A stretch of 60,000 nucleotides of DNA from Owenia fusiformis (GCA_903813345.2 CAIIXF020000011.1:36058166-36118165), one strand, 5' to 3'; counted from the first letter of the stretch, positions 13,001-21,848 are shown. The notes: a model not told the origin generated them from the letters alone. Numbers and translations: made by a program.

Positions 13001-16000
13001 GGTGCATTCCCAGGATGGCCGGTAATATAAACTTCTTAAGTAGTAGGATAGTATGATATATTTTATTTCTAATTCAGAGACTTAACACAAGAGGAAGTAA
13101 TAAATTCATATGTTTCAATTTGAAATCACACACAGGAGACAAAAACAATAATATGATGTTTAAAACTAATCTAAAACATTATTATTACAAACCCAAAATG
13201 ACTTTTTGAAAAACTTCCAGAACTGTACAATATTCTTTGCTTTACTTGATTTCCATAATCTAGGGTTATGAATTTAGTGGTGAATGTTTCTCTTTCACCT
13301 AATAAGGCAATAGCTTAACATTAATAGTGGTGTATTTTAGAAAGAGACAAGTGGCGCCCTCACCCACTCAGGAGCCCATTTAGATCTGTCTGCATTCTCT
13401 TCGGCTGAAGAATTGGCATCGCTTGGACTGGACAGGTTGAAGTCTGCATTGATGGCTCTGGGCCTGAAGTGTGGAGGGTAGGCTATATTATAATATATAC
13501 ATGATTGCAGTCAGAATATTAAATAGATTATTCAAAGATTAAAGACATCACTTCTATGATTAATGGTTGAATATATGACCGAAGATTTCATTCAGTTCAT
13601 TGTTAAAAGGTCTTTGGCAATGGCCAGAAGGAAATCCGAGGTCATATATTTGCCATAAATCATAGAATCGAGGTATTCTAAAATGATAAAACCAACCTTT
13701 ATTCTTAAGTTGCTTCTGATTTGAATTTTTTCAACCTGTAAGCTTCTCAGTGTTTTGGACATTCTATTTACTGGACTCCCCAAGATAAATACTATGTAGT
13801 ATCTTAATGGGTTTACATCAAGTATCGATAATGACACTGACGTCACAGTCTTGATCATTCTGATTTGACACCTTCTTAAATCTCCATGGAAATGTTGTCT
13901 TTGTTTACCTTCACTCGTCTAATGAAATTAACAGGTCTACATACTCCAGCGTTGACCATGGTATTTTCACATGACATATTGTGCTAGAATTATATGTATG
14001 GAAATCTAAGTCATCAATTATTGTTTGATTCTGACAATACTTAATAAGATATTTGTTTTATAGAACATTAGAGGAGAGAGCACAGAGGTTGTTCAGCACC
14101 AAAGGCAAAAGACTCACAGATTTAGATCCTGCATTATTTGCCAAGTCAAAACCAGGAAAGCAGGGCAGGAACAGGTAATTAGGGCATAATTTGCATGCAT
14201 ATGTTACATACTCACTTTCCTGACCTCATATTGCTGCACATTCTGAATTCATGTCCATGTCCATCTGTCTCTCCGTCCATCAGTCAGTCCGTCCGTCCGT
14301 CCATAAAATTCAAAATGACTGCCTTAATTAGGGCATAATTTGCATGCATATGTTACATACTAACTTTCCTGACCTCATATTGTCACATATTATGACCTCA
14401 TATTGCTACACACTCTGACCTCATATTGCTACACATTCTGACCTCATATTGCTACACATTCTGACCTCATATTGCTACACATTCTACAATACCAATCGAT
14501 GCAATCAAATGTGACCTGCTTTTTTATATCATGCTGTGTGTGTTTTTCACTTCCTTGTTGCATCAAGGTGGCTTATTAATTCAAACAGTTCATTGCTTCT
14601 GCAGGCCTCGTCCACTCTTGTTTATTCCTCAATGTAAACATTATGACAAGAGGGACAGTTTAGTGATAAAATTAGAGTGGGCAAGGCACTGTAAAAGTGA
14701 AGTTGAAAAAAGTATAGCACATGATTAGGGCAGCCATTTTGGATGTTGACTCCTAGTGCTGTATAGATTCAAAATGGATTATGAATTTACCTATTGAATA
14801 ATGACTAAAGGGCATTTGTTAACCTGCCTAGATGTCAAAATATGGGTGTTCCCAGGGATAGAAGGAGCATTACCCCCAGCTCATTTGAAATTTTGAATAA
14901 TTGACTTAACTCAAGGATATCATGAAATTGATATATGATGATATCTCCATGTTAAATCAATGGACCCAAATAAAGAATAAAAACAAAAATTGTGAAATTT
15001 GAAAGTTTGAAAGTTTGACCTACTTTCGAAAGTTCAAAGGTTAAGGTCAAAACATTCTTTATCATATTTTCACATTTTAGATTTTATAAATGATGATTTT
15101 GCACACAGGAATGTTTGATTTGCAGATATGCACTGACTTGACCTTTACAAGGTCACGATGACCTCAATAACACTTAGGATGTAACTGAACACTATGTCAT
15201 AATTGACTCCTTAATAAATACAATACTATATGTCATAATGGTTATGAATGCTCTGGGGGCACTTTTTGTATACTTATAGTGACGGATTCTTTATCATTAT
15301 GAAAAGAATATGCAATATAAATATATATTTTGTGCTGCGCCACAAAAGAAGATGCTAGGGAGACCTGGGGAGATCATAGGAGATATTTAAACAGTTATGA
15401 ATAATTCAATTTTGACCAGGGACTATGAAAGGCAGAAGGAGGTTGCCAACCTTGAAGCACAGGTGTAATATAAATTATAAATAAAGTTATAAATGTTTCA
15501 ATTTCAATCAGTGACTATAAAAGGCAGAAGGAGATTGCCAACCTTGAAGCACAGGTGTAATATAAATTATATATAAAGTTATAAATGTTTCCATTTCAAC
15601 CAGGGACTATGAAAGGCAGAAGGAGATTGCCAACCTTGAAGCACAGGTGTACAGGTTTGCTGAGATTCTTGGGGAACAGAGGGCAGCTACAAGGGATAAT
15701 GTGCAGAGAAAGCAGGCGAGAACTGGTGAGGAAAGAGACGAATCAGATGAGGAACACTTCAGTGAGGAGGACAGTGATGATGATGATAATGACATACCTT
15801 ATAATCCAAAGAATCTACCACTTGGTTGGGATGGAAAGGTATGGAGCTATCTTTATGCCTGAGTAGTAACATTTGCCCTATTTTATGTCACAGCCAATCT
15901 CAAGACAGTATTATACGGTACTGTTTTGGCTATGGTACTGTACAGTGCCCTGAAATATGGTACCATACGGTACAGTAGACTAAAAGTTCTGTATGGTACT

Positions 16001-19000
16001 GTGAACACTGTATGGCATTATACTCCAATGGTACCGTACAGTACCATACTCTAATGTACCATACAGCACCATACTCTTTATGTACCGTATGGTACTATGC
16101 TCTTAATGCTCTTACAGTGCCATACTCTTGATGTACCATACGGTACCATGCTCTTTATGTACCGTATGGTACTATGCTCTTACAGTACCATACTCCTAAT
16201 GTACCATACGGTACCATACTCTTAATATACTGTATGGTACCATACTCTTGATGTACCGTACAGTACCATACTCTTAATGTACCGTACAGTTCCATACTCT
16301 TAATGTACCATACAGTACCATGCTCTTTATGTACCGTATGGTACTATGCTCTTAATGCTCTTACAGTACCATACTCTTAATGTACCATATGGTCCCATAC
16401 TCTTAATATACCCTATGGTACCATACTCTTGATGTACCATACAGTACCATACTCTTAATATACCGTACAGTACCATACTCTTAATGTACCGGATGGTACC
16501 ATACTATTAATGTACCATACGGTGCCATACTCTTAATGTACTGTATGGTAGTGCCTTACGGTAATGCCGGATTGTCGGCAGCGGCAGTAGATACTCTCAA
16601 TTGCCGGTAATAAAATCCATTGCCGATAATCGCCATGCTGCTGCAACGTGATTGGCATTGCGATCCATTGTCAAATTTACGAAACAATGTTCGTTTAAGA
16701 ATATTTTATCAATCATGTATATTTCAATCTCCACATTTGAAGAGCTAATCTGTCAATCAACTGCAAATCATTCGTAAAAGGCGGGAGGATAAGCAAAACC
16801 CCGCCCACTTCTGTCAATCATCTCCCATGCCGCGAGATTAACAAATCACGTGACGTGATATTTCGGTGAAGTAAAAACAAACACAAATAATTTGATCAAT
16901 TTTGATCGAATTCACTCTATATTATCATTCAAAGACTTCCTAACAATACACAATCACACACGAGATACACGATGATACAATATATCCACTGTAGTTGATG
17001 TGAGCGGGAAATCAAGCTGAGAAATCGGCTTCGTTAAGGATTTTTCCAAATATTTTAGTTTCACTTTCAGATTTTTCCCCGGGATTTTAGGAACATTATC
17101 AGTATCAACGATTATCGGTAACGGTAAGGTAATGGAGGTGAAATTTACCGGCAGTGAGATCCATTACCGTTGCAAGCACTACTGTATGGTACCATACTCT
17201 TAATGTACCATACGGTACCATACTCATAATGTGCCGCATGGTACCATACTCTTAATGTACCGTACAGTACCATAATTTTAGAGTGTGGATTGGGGATGTA
17301 CAGCAGCTGTAGTCCCCTGATATTGAGAAATACCTCCGTTCTGTGGTTAACTCAAGGTTGCCCAAAGGCCTTGTTTATATAACTAATTTATATGGCCGAC
17401 AGAAACTGATAGGGAAAATTATATTGTACAGTGCTCACAATAAATAAATGACACCTGGATTTGCTGAAGTGAGGAAGAGAATTTTCAAGAGGCTATACAT
17501 CAGTGGATGAGAGTATACAAAATGTAAAATATACAAAACTTAAGGGATGTGTATCTAGACATTATTGAAAAGTATGAAGTCTCAAATCACCATGGTCTGG
17601 AAATGGTGATAGAAAATCCAGGTGATTTATTTATGGTGAGCACTTAATATTATTAAAATAAAATGCTAAAAAGAAAGTATCTGTTTGCAGTTTTTGAATA
17701 CATTTGAATTTAATCATAAAGGGCAGAGGTAAAACATTAATTTGTAAAATGTCTTGTAAATCATCCTTATTTTAACCTCATCAACTCATTCTACTTAGCC
17801 TTGTGTACTTCACATACATGTATTTTATATTCCATGCATTGTATACTTCACACCTTGTATATTTCATGCATTGTATACTTCACACCTTGTATATTTCATG
17901 CATTGTATACTTTAAATATTGTACATAACATATATTGTCTATTTTACATATTGTTTACTTCATGTATTGTATATTTAAAACATTGTATATTTCAGCCTAT
18001 ACCATACTGGTTGTACAAACTACATGGTCTTTGTATATTTCAGCCTATACCATACTGGTTGTACAAACTACATGGTCTTTGTGTATTTCAGCCTATACCA
18101 TACTGGTTGTACAAACTACATGGTCTTTGTATATTTCAGCCTATACCATACTGGTTGTACAAACTACATGGTCTTTGTATATTTCAGCCTATACCATACT
18201 GGTTGTACAAACTACATGGTCTTTGTGTATTTCAGCCTATACCATACTGGTTGTACAAACTACATGGTCTTTGTGTATTTCAGCCTATACCATACTGGTT
18301 GTACAAACTACATGGTCTTTGTATATTTCAGCCTATACCATACTGGTTGTACAAACTACATGGTCTTTGTATATTTCAGCCTATACCATACTGGTTGTAC
18401 AAACTACATGGTCTTTGTGTATTTCAGCCTATACCATACTGGTTGTACAAACTACATGGTCTTTGTATATTTCAGCCTATACCATACTGGTTGTACAAAC
18501 TACATGGTCTTTGTATATTTCACCCTATACCATACTGGTTGTACAAACTACATGGTCTTTGTATATTTCAGCCTATACCATACTGGTTGTACAAACTACA
18601 TGGTCTTTGTATATTTCAGCCTATACCGTACTGGTTGTACAAACTACATGGTCTTTGTATATTTCAGCCTATACCATACTGGTTGTACAAACTACATGGT
18701 CTCAATATAAACTACAACTGTGAAATATGTGGAAACTACACATACAGAGGTCCAAAGGCTTTTCAAAGACATTTTGCTGTAAGTTTAAAAAACATTTTTT
18801 ACAAAATAAATTCAATGAATTAATTCTCATTTCAGTGGACATCAATCATTCTTGAAATCTGCCAGGAGCACCTGGTTGTTTTGAATAATTGATTATTTAT
18901 AAAAAAAATGTACTTTTGCATTTTTTGTAAAATTATAACACTTATTTATTGGGGTATTAAATGTGTATTGAATGGATGCACCAAAAACTTATCATTGATG

Positions 19001-21796
19001 TCCAAAGTTTGTATTGATGCATTAAAAATAGACATTCATTTTTACTTATCAAATCCCTCCATCTTTGATTACATCTTTATCAGATGTAAAAGTTCTTTCT
19101 TTATAAACTGACACTCATTCATTAGATTTTTATTTATATCATTTGGCAGGTAATTTTAAACATTCTAACATGACTGTCAAAGCACTTTTGTATCTGATAT
19201 TTTTTATAAACAATTATGGACGTCAAATGTTTAAGGATCATGTTTTGATGATGAAAATTTCAATTTGTGAAATTTGTATGATTGTATCAAAGGGAATGAT
19301 TAATATTTCATTTGATTATATTTGAAAAAGCAATTTGTACACAGCCAGGCATATTGAGATTTTAGCATTGCTAGCAATCCTTTGTTATGTTGAAAACACA
19401 TTTCTCATTAATTTTTTAGTTATTATTTTAAAAGGAGCAGTTAGGCTTAGTGCATATGCACTCAGTATGGTTTCTAGACAACTCATCTCAAGACAACTCA
19501 TCCCAAGACAAGTCATCCCTAAGACAACTCATCCCAAGACAAGTCATCCCTAAGACAACTCATCCCAAGACATCTCATCCCAAGACAACTCATCCCAAGA
19601 CATCTCATCCCAAGACAACTCATCCCACTAGTATAATTGATAAATTATCTAATTTGTCCTCTATATTATATATTTCCCTTTTTCATTTTTAAGATTACAA
19701 AGTGATATTTGATTATACACTCAATCTTAATATTGATAATTTTCAGCATTTTGAAATGGCACTTCAAAGTTATGTTCTATTTTTACGTACCGGTATTTTT
19801 ATAAATTCTGTGTTATTCTGAAATTATCAATATATTTGAGAATATAGAATTGAAGATAAAAGTCAAAGACATAATTTCCAAATTCAATCATCATGATTCT
19901 GAAAGTTTGAAATTGGAAATCTTATTTAAGAATAAGCCAAATATGACATATTGGAATTAAGCAAAATATCTTAAAACAAAGACTGAATTAATCTGGGGGA
20001 ATTTTTCTGATAAAACCCGGATAATACATTCTTATTGTGTTAATCCTAATCTGACACCCTTGATGATCTTTGATTTAATAATCAAAGTATATATTAATAT
20101 GAACATGTTTATCTTTATCCCAATCAATCAACAAAAATTAACTAAAACAAGACTAAACTAACTACAAAATACAAAATGGCACACAGTGTGCTTACTGCTA
20201 AAATCTCTAAACATGTTTCAAATATACTTTGAAAAGTTGAAATTGATTGTATAAAATTATGTTATATTTCAAGTTGGGAAGAGTTGTCTTGGGGATGAGT
20301 TGTCTTGGGATGAGATGTCTTGGGATGAGATGTCTTGGGATGAGTTGTCTTGGGATGAGATGTCTTGGGATGAGATGTCTTGGGATGAGTTGTCTTGGGA
20401 TGAGATGTCTTGGGGATGAGTTGTCTTGGGGATGAGTTGTCTTGGGATGAGTTGTCTTGGGATGAGATGTCCTGTTACCACTCAGGGTTATAATGTCAAA
20501 ATAAAGCAGATATCATAAAACCATTGACCTCTCTCTGACCAATTAGAATCTAGAATAAAAGTACAAACTTCATTTAAAATAAACACGTTGACAATTACAA
20601 TAAACAGGCTTGGTAAGACAAATTCCCCTTCTTTGATCTTCCCCCAGCCATAGAGATCACGTGTTTTGTTTTATTTTTTAGGAATGGCATGAGATTTCTA
20701 GGAATTCCAAACACAGCTCATTTTGCAAATGTGACCCTTTGACAAATGAACTGTGAACAGATTTTGTTCTCCCAAGCTATTGAATTTATATGTTTTGTTA
20801 TACTTATTTTAGGAATGGCGGCACGCTCATGGCATGAGATGTCTCGGGATCCCAAACACTGCTCACTTTGCAAATGTGACCCTCATTGAGGATGCCGTAG
20901 CACGTGAGTTGTTATTATATTTGGAAACAATTGTTTTATTGCTCATTTGGTAATCATTGAGATGGCATACATACTTGATTATTTATAAGATGTGTTATCA
21001 ATTCTGTAAGCAGAAAAGGTGTTTCAGAACATTACACTGGATCATCCTGGTTACATAATAGCAAGTTCAAATTGTTCTCAATTTCTAACCATAATTGATT
21101 GACAAACAATCTATAACAAATTCTTACTACTTCCAATAACTTAATAAAGACTGACTTCAATTTTTTTCTAAATCATCTACAAGTTCTCAGAAGCTCAAAT
21201 CTGACTAAGATTTGAGATTTGACCTCCAATGACCTTCTGAAGGTCAAAAAAGGTTGAAAAGGTCTTTTTTCAACCTGCTTCAAATTGACCAATTTTTTTC
21301 ACAATCATCTACAAGTTCTCAGAATGGCGGTTGGTAGTTAGAGGGTGGCAATTGGCGGGCGGTGTAAGATTTGACCTTCAGTGACCTTCTCAAGGTCGAT
21401 AAAGGTCAAAAAGGTATTTTTATTTGAGATTTGACCTTCTGAAGGTAAAAAAGGTTGAAAAGTTGTTTTTTCGACTTTCAAAATTATCATCAAGTTCTCA
21501 GGTATTCAAATCTGATTTTTAGATTTTTAGACTTGACCTTCAATGACCAAACTCGCCTCAAATTGACCAATTTTTTAAATCATCTACAAGTTCTCAGAAA
21601 TTCAAATTTGACTTAAGTGGTGACATTTTGTCATATTAATGTATGTCGATTTCTGATTTCAGTTTGGGCGAAGATCAAGTCCAGCAAAGACATGGAACGC
21701 TGGAGACCTGACACTGAAGAGGAATATGAAGACTCCGCTGGAAATGTTGTCTCTAAGAAAACATTTGATGACTTAAAAAGACAAGGACTTTTATAG
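3920..21796 (+). CDS. SF3A3: Splicing factor 3A subunit 3 (SF3a60), complete, 14 exons
   Basis: SF3A3 is a subunit of the SF3a heterotrimer of U2 snRNP and acts in the nucleus when U2 engages the intron branch site. Coding exons: 3920-4015, 6325-6372, 7676-7834, 9737-9809, 10027-10118, 11046-11128, 11900-11972, 12956-13021, 13341-13477, 14064-14174, 15604-15838, 18668-18778, 20813-20903, 21663-21796. They total 1509 nt, 502 aa plus TAG; human SF3A3 is 501 aa. All junctions are GT-AG and the phases agree. The start is the first ATG of exon 1 ([14 protein letters not shown]), matching the family N-terminus. Visible modules are a SAP-like helix pair around residues 260-291, an acidic stretch near 360-375, and a matrin-type zinc finger with C409, C412, H426 and H432. 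Three introns carry tandem copies of the next exon's acceptor, and a fourth holds a decayed exon copy. Confidence 0.97.
4016..6324 (+). other. SF3A3 intron 1, no further gene seen
   Basis: The donor is GTGAGA and the acceptor TTTTTCAG. A short perfect inverted repeat (AACAGACCGAA ... TTCGGTCTGTT) lies at about 4542-4570. A GTCAAAGGTCA-rich stretch (5560-5760) resembles the repeats in SF3A3 intron 13. A foldback element occupies 5769-6176. Confidence 0.7.
5769..6176. mobile_element. Foldback inverted-repeat element in SF3A3 intron 1
   Basis: The ends CAGGGTGCATGTTCAGAA and TTCTGAACATGCACCCTG are inverted copies. Inner segments also pair: ATAACATGT with ACATGTTAT, and a hairpin near 5940-6000 rich in GAAAATTC/GAATTTTC. 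No coding capacity is seen. The target duplication is unclear. Its CAGGGTG terminus resembles that of the element at 27068-27981. Confidence 0.65.
6325..6372 (+). CDS. SF3A3: SF3A3 exon 2
   Basis: Sixteen codons ([16 protein letters not shown]) lie between TTTTTCAG and GTAAGT, phase 0 on both sides. The QINSD core is conserved in animal SF3A3. Confidence 0.93.
6434..7331. mobile_element. 898-bp near-perfect palindromic transposable element
   Basis: Two 406-bp arms (6434-6839 and 6926-7331) are inverted copies with few mismatches around an 86-bp centre. The termini are CACCCTTGG and CCAAGGGTG. The flanks carry a 5-bp target duplication AAATT at 6429-6433 and 7332-7336. The centre contains a diverged direct repeat with GAAGACGGACCGGTT. 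No transposase frame is present, so it is a non-autonomous foldback element or long-TIR MITE inside SF3A3 intron 2. Confidence 0.85.
7676..7834 (+). CDS. SF3A3: SF3A3 exon 3
   Basis: Fifty-three codons lie between TTTTCAG and GTGAGC, phase 0 at both ends. They include the conserved [14 protein letters not shown] and FHRKHPNE segments of the N-terminal helical region. Confidence 0.95.
7994..9745 (+). repeat. 28-bp minisatellite duplicating the exon 4 acceptor
   Basis: Nearly all of SF3A3 intron 3 is a tandem array with a 28-bp unit. Each unit is ATCAGCATT (identical to the first nine bases of exon 4) followed by a pyrimidine-rich TCTTTGTATTCTGTTTCAG. Length over period gives roughly 60 copies. 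The last copy is the true junction at 9736/9737. Variants are TTGCTTTG for TTTCTTTG, GGACTCTG for GTATTCTG, and CATATCAG for CAGATCAG, which moves the AG. A block around 8530-8620 recurs around 9376-9466, so a segment of about 846 bp was itself duplicated. Confidence 0.95.
9737..9809 (+). CDS. SF3A3: SF3A3 exon 4
   Basis: The exon starts [14 protein letters not shown] and ends at CAA A|GTAAGT, phase 0 in and phase 1 out. Human SF3A3 has [12 protein letters not shown] at this place, which fixes 9737 as the true acceptor among the many copies upstream. Confidence 0.93.
10027..10118 (+). CDS. SF3A3: SF3A3 exon 5
   Basis: The exon completes an Asn codon across the junction and encodes [18 protein letters not shown] and onward to LKGVE. 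The acceptor is TATTTCAG and the donor GTAAGA. Confidence 0.95.
11046..11128 (+). CDS. SF3A3: SF3A3 exon 6
   Basis: The exon encodes [20 protein letters not shown] and onward, ending AGA GA|GTAAGT (phase 2). [15 protein letters not shown] is a signature of the family. Confidence 0.95.
11129..11899 (+). other. SF3A3 intron 6, AT-rich, nothing recognised
   Basis: No repeat, transposon or coding signal stands out between GTAAGT and ATTTTGTAG. Confidence 0.6.
11900..11972 (+). CDS. SF3A3: SF3A3 exon 7
   Basis: The first base completes an Asp codon (GA|C). The exon then encodes [20 protein letters not shown] to DTQE and ends at GTAAGC, phase 0. Confidence 0.94.
12195..12606. repeat. Dispersed repeat with long hairpin, copy 1
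   Basis: This segment of SF3A3 intron 7 is closely similar to 46973-47408. Shared words include CAAACATGACCGTGCTCT, TTTCTCAACCAATCAGAATG and GAATCGGAATAAATAATG. Its second half is a foldback: ATGGTGAAATTC near 12470-12485 pairs with GAATTTCACCAT near 12563-12574, and AATAATGAT pairs with ATCATTATT. It is probably a non-autonomous transposon family. Confidence 0.75.
12956..13021 (+). CDS. SF3A3: SF3A3 exon 8
   Basis: Twenty-two codons, [16 protein letters not shown] to AFPGWP, phase 0 on both sides. The acceptor is ATTTTAG and the donor GTAATA. FPGWP is conserved in the family. Confidence 0.93.
13341..13477 (+). CDS. SF3A3: SF3A3 exon 9
   Basis: The exon encodes [20 protein letters not shown] and the first SAP-like helix [17 protein letters not shown]. 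It ends at GG|GTAGGC, phase 2. Confidence 0.95.
13478..14063 (+). other. SF3A3 intron 9, nothing recognised
   Basis: AT-rich sequence between GTAGGC and TTTTATAG; no repeat or coding signal noted. Confidence 0.55.
14064..14174 (+). CDS. SF3A3: SF3A3 exon 10
   Basis: The exon encodes the second SAP-like helix [15 protein letters not shown] and a basic linker ending GRN, with AG|GTAATT as donor (phase 2). The intron side of this donor is duplicated 149 bp downstream. Confidence 0.94.
14175..14490 (+). repeat. Donor-adjacent 149-bp duplication and 23-bp tandem repeat
   Basis: TAATTAGGGCATAATTTGC and about 45 further bases occur at 14176 and again at 14325. The copied segment therefore begins one base inside intron 10, right at the exon border. 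The second copy runs into about five tandem copies of CTGACCTCATATTGCTACA (14380-14485). A GTCC microsatellite lies between (14286-14302). Confidence 0.8.
14491..15410 (+). other. SF3A3 intron 10 interior, no gene seen
   Basis: AT-rich sequence with AAGGTCA/TGACCTT words near 15000-15180, like those in introns 1 and 13. No coding or structural feature is supported. Confidence 0.5.
15420..15462 (+). pseudogene. Pseudo-exon copy of SF3A3 exon 11 start (copy 1)
   Basis: It is a 43-nt near-identical copy of the start of exon 11, with GTTGCC for ATTGCC. It is preceded by a usable CCAG and followed by AG|GTGTAA, which resembles a donor, so it could act as a 43-nt decoy micro-exon. Extending through it would bring in TAA. 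Confidence 0.7.
15512..15554 (+). pseudogene. Pseudo-exon copy of SF3A3 exon 11 start (copy 2)
   Basis: Second upstream copy. It begins TGACTATAAAAGGCAG, so a Glu codon of the true exon has become TAA. A CAG acceptor and an AG|GTGTAA donor-like site are kept. Confidence 0.7.
15604..15838 (+). CDS. SF3A3: SF3A3 exon 11
   Basis: The exon encodes [18 protein letters not shown], then [20 protein letters not shown], an acidic Ser/Asp/Glu tract ([16 protein letters not shown]) and [12 protein letters not shown]. The acceptor is CAACCAG and the donor GTATGG; phase 2 in, phase 0 out. Confidence 0.95.
15905..17280 (+). repeat. GTACCATAC-type palindromic minisatellite split by a transposon
   Basis: Units of about 26 bp built from GTACCATACTCTTAAT and GTACCGTACAGTACC run through 15905-16548 and resume at 17182-17275. 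The words are close to self-complementary (GGTACC, GTAC), so single strands would fold. The gap is a MITE insertion at 16549-17181. Confidence 0.9.
16549..17181. mobile_element. hAT-like MITE inserted in the GTACC array
   Basis: The 633-bp element has ends TAGTGCCTTACGGTAATG and CATTACCGTTGCAAGCACTA. It is flanked by a perfect 8-bp duplication CTGTATGG at 16541-16548 and 17182-17189. An 8-bp duplication and TAGTG/CACTA ends fit the hAT superfamily. Deleting the element and one duplication restores the array. No transposase is encoded. Confidence 0.88.
17281..17814 (+). other. SF3A3 intron 11 interior, no gene seen
   Basis: AT-rich sequence between the GTACC array and the pyrimidine-rich repeats; nothing recognised. 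Confidence 0.5.
17815..17995 (+). repeat. Degenerate 30-bp pyrimidine-rich repeat before the exon 12 array
   Basis: GTATATTTCATGCATTGTATACTTCACACC and variants repeat several times. TTGTATATTTCA matches the intronic part of the 48-bp array that follows, so the two arrays probably share an origin. Confidence 0.7.
17996..18715 (+). repeat. 48-bp minisatellite duplicating the exon 12 acceptor, in frame
   Basis: Fifteen copies lie in exact 48-bp register from 17996; the fifteenth, at 18668, is the true exon start. Each unit is the first 34-36 bases of exon 12 (CCTATACCATACTGGTTG and onward) followed by a TTTGTATATTTCAG acceptor. The period is divisible by three and has no stop in the exon frame, so all copies read [16 protein letters not shown] (or CVFQ). 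Copy 12 has lost its acceptor (CAC for CAG, 18521-18523). Copy 14 carries ATACCGTAC for ATACCATAC. Confidence 0.97.
18668..18778 (+). CDS. SF3A3: SF3A3 exon 12 (zinc finger, first half)
   Basis: Thirty-seven codons: [17 protein letters not shown], then C409, C412 and H426 of the matrin-type zinc finger, ending RHFA|GTAAGT. Family proteins have GWDGK joined directly to [18 protein letters not shown], so 18668 is the ancestral acceptor. Confidence 0.95.
19478..19628 (+). repeat. 15-16-bp minisatellite CAAGACAACTCATCCC
   Basis: About ten tandem copies with CAACTC/CATCTC/AAGTC variants. It is the reverse complement of the array at 20278-20475 in the same intron. Confidence 0.9.
20278..20475 (+). 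repeat. 15-16-bp minisatellite GGGATGAGTTGTCTTG
   Basis: About twelve tandem copies with GTTGTC/GATGTC variants, the reverse complement of the array at 19478-19628. In the pre-mRNA the two could form a duplex of about 150 bp with a 650-nt loop. Confidence 0.9.
20682..20752 (+). pseudogene. Decayed duplicate of SF3A3 exon 13
   Basis: After TTTTTTAG the sequence GAATGGCATGAGATTTCT matches exon 13 but lacks 14 bases after GAATGG, shifting the frame. The match continues through TTTTGCAAATGTGACCCT. It starts 131 bp before the true exon start, and the acceptor and pyrimidine tract are kept. Confidence 0.8.
20813..20903 (+). CDS. SF3A3: SF3A3 exon 13 (zinc finger, second half)
   Basis: The exon encodes [20 protein letters not shown] to EDAVA. 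H432 completes the zinc finger. The donor is GCA C|GTGAGT, phase 1. Confidence 0.95.
20904..21662 (+). other. SF3A3 intron 13 with AAGGTCA-rich repeats
   Basis: From about 21140 to 21630 a degenerate repeat of roughly 120-140 bp recurs, with CATCTACAAGTTCTCAG, GACCTTCAATGACCTT and AAGGTTGAAAAGG. Similar words occur in introns 1 and 10. No coding signal. Confidence 0.65.
21663..21796 (+). CDS. SF3A3: SF3A3 exon 14 (C-terminus)
   Basis: The exon completes Leu (C|TT) and encodes [13 protein letters not shown], then DTEEEYED and the terminal DLKRQGLL before TAG at 21794. This C-terminus is nearly invariant in animals. Confidence 0.96.
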
Positions 21797-21848
21797 AACA
21801 GTGTTTTATTTTATACAACTTCTACTTGATCCTCTTCTATACAATTGT

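Larger units (their letters stand above)
15411..15650 (+). repeat. 92-bp tandem triplication of the exon 11 acceptor
   Basis: The first 43 bases of exon 11 plus its acceptor occur three times in exact 92-bp steps: exon-like starts at 15420, 15512 and the true exon at 15604. The second copy has CAG|TGACTATAA in place of CAG|GGACTATGAA. The first two copies continue CACAGGTGTAATAT, giving an in-frame TAA where the true exon has GTG TAC AGG. Confidence 0.93.
18779..20812 (+). other. SF3A3 intron 12
   Basis: This intron contains two inverted minisatellites (19478-19628 and 20278-20475) and a decayed exon 13 copy at 20682. The remainder is AT-rich with nothing recognised. Confidence 0.7.

Noticed and set aside
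17801-18823. A 340-codon open frame as a stand-alone repeat protein
   Set aside because: Its repeats are copies of SF3A3 exon 12 start plus acceptor. It matters only as possible in-frame exon extension, reported as a finding.
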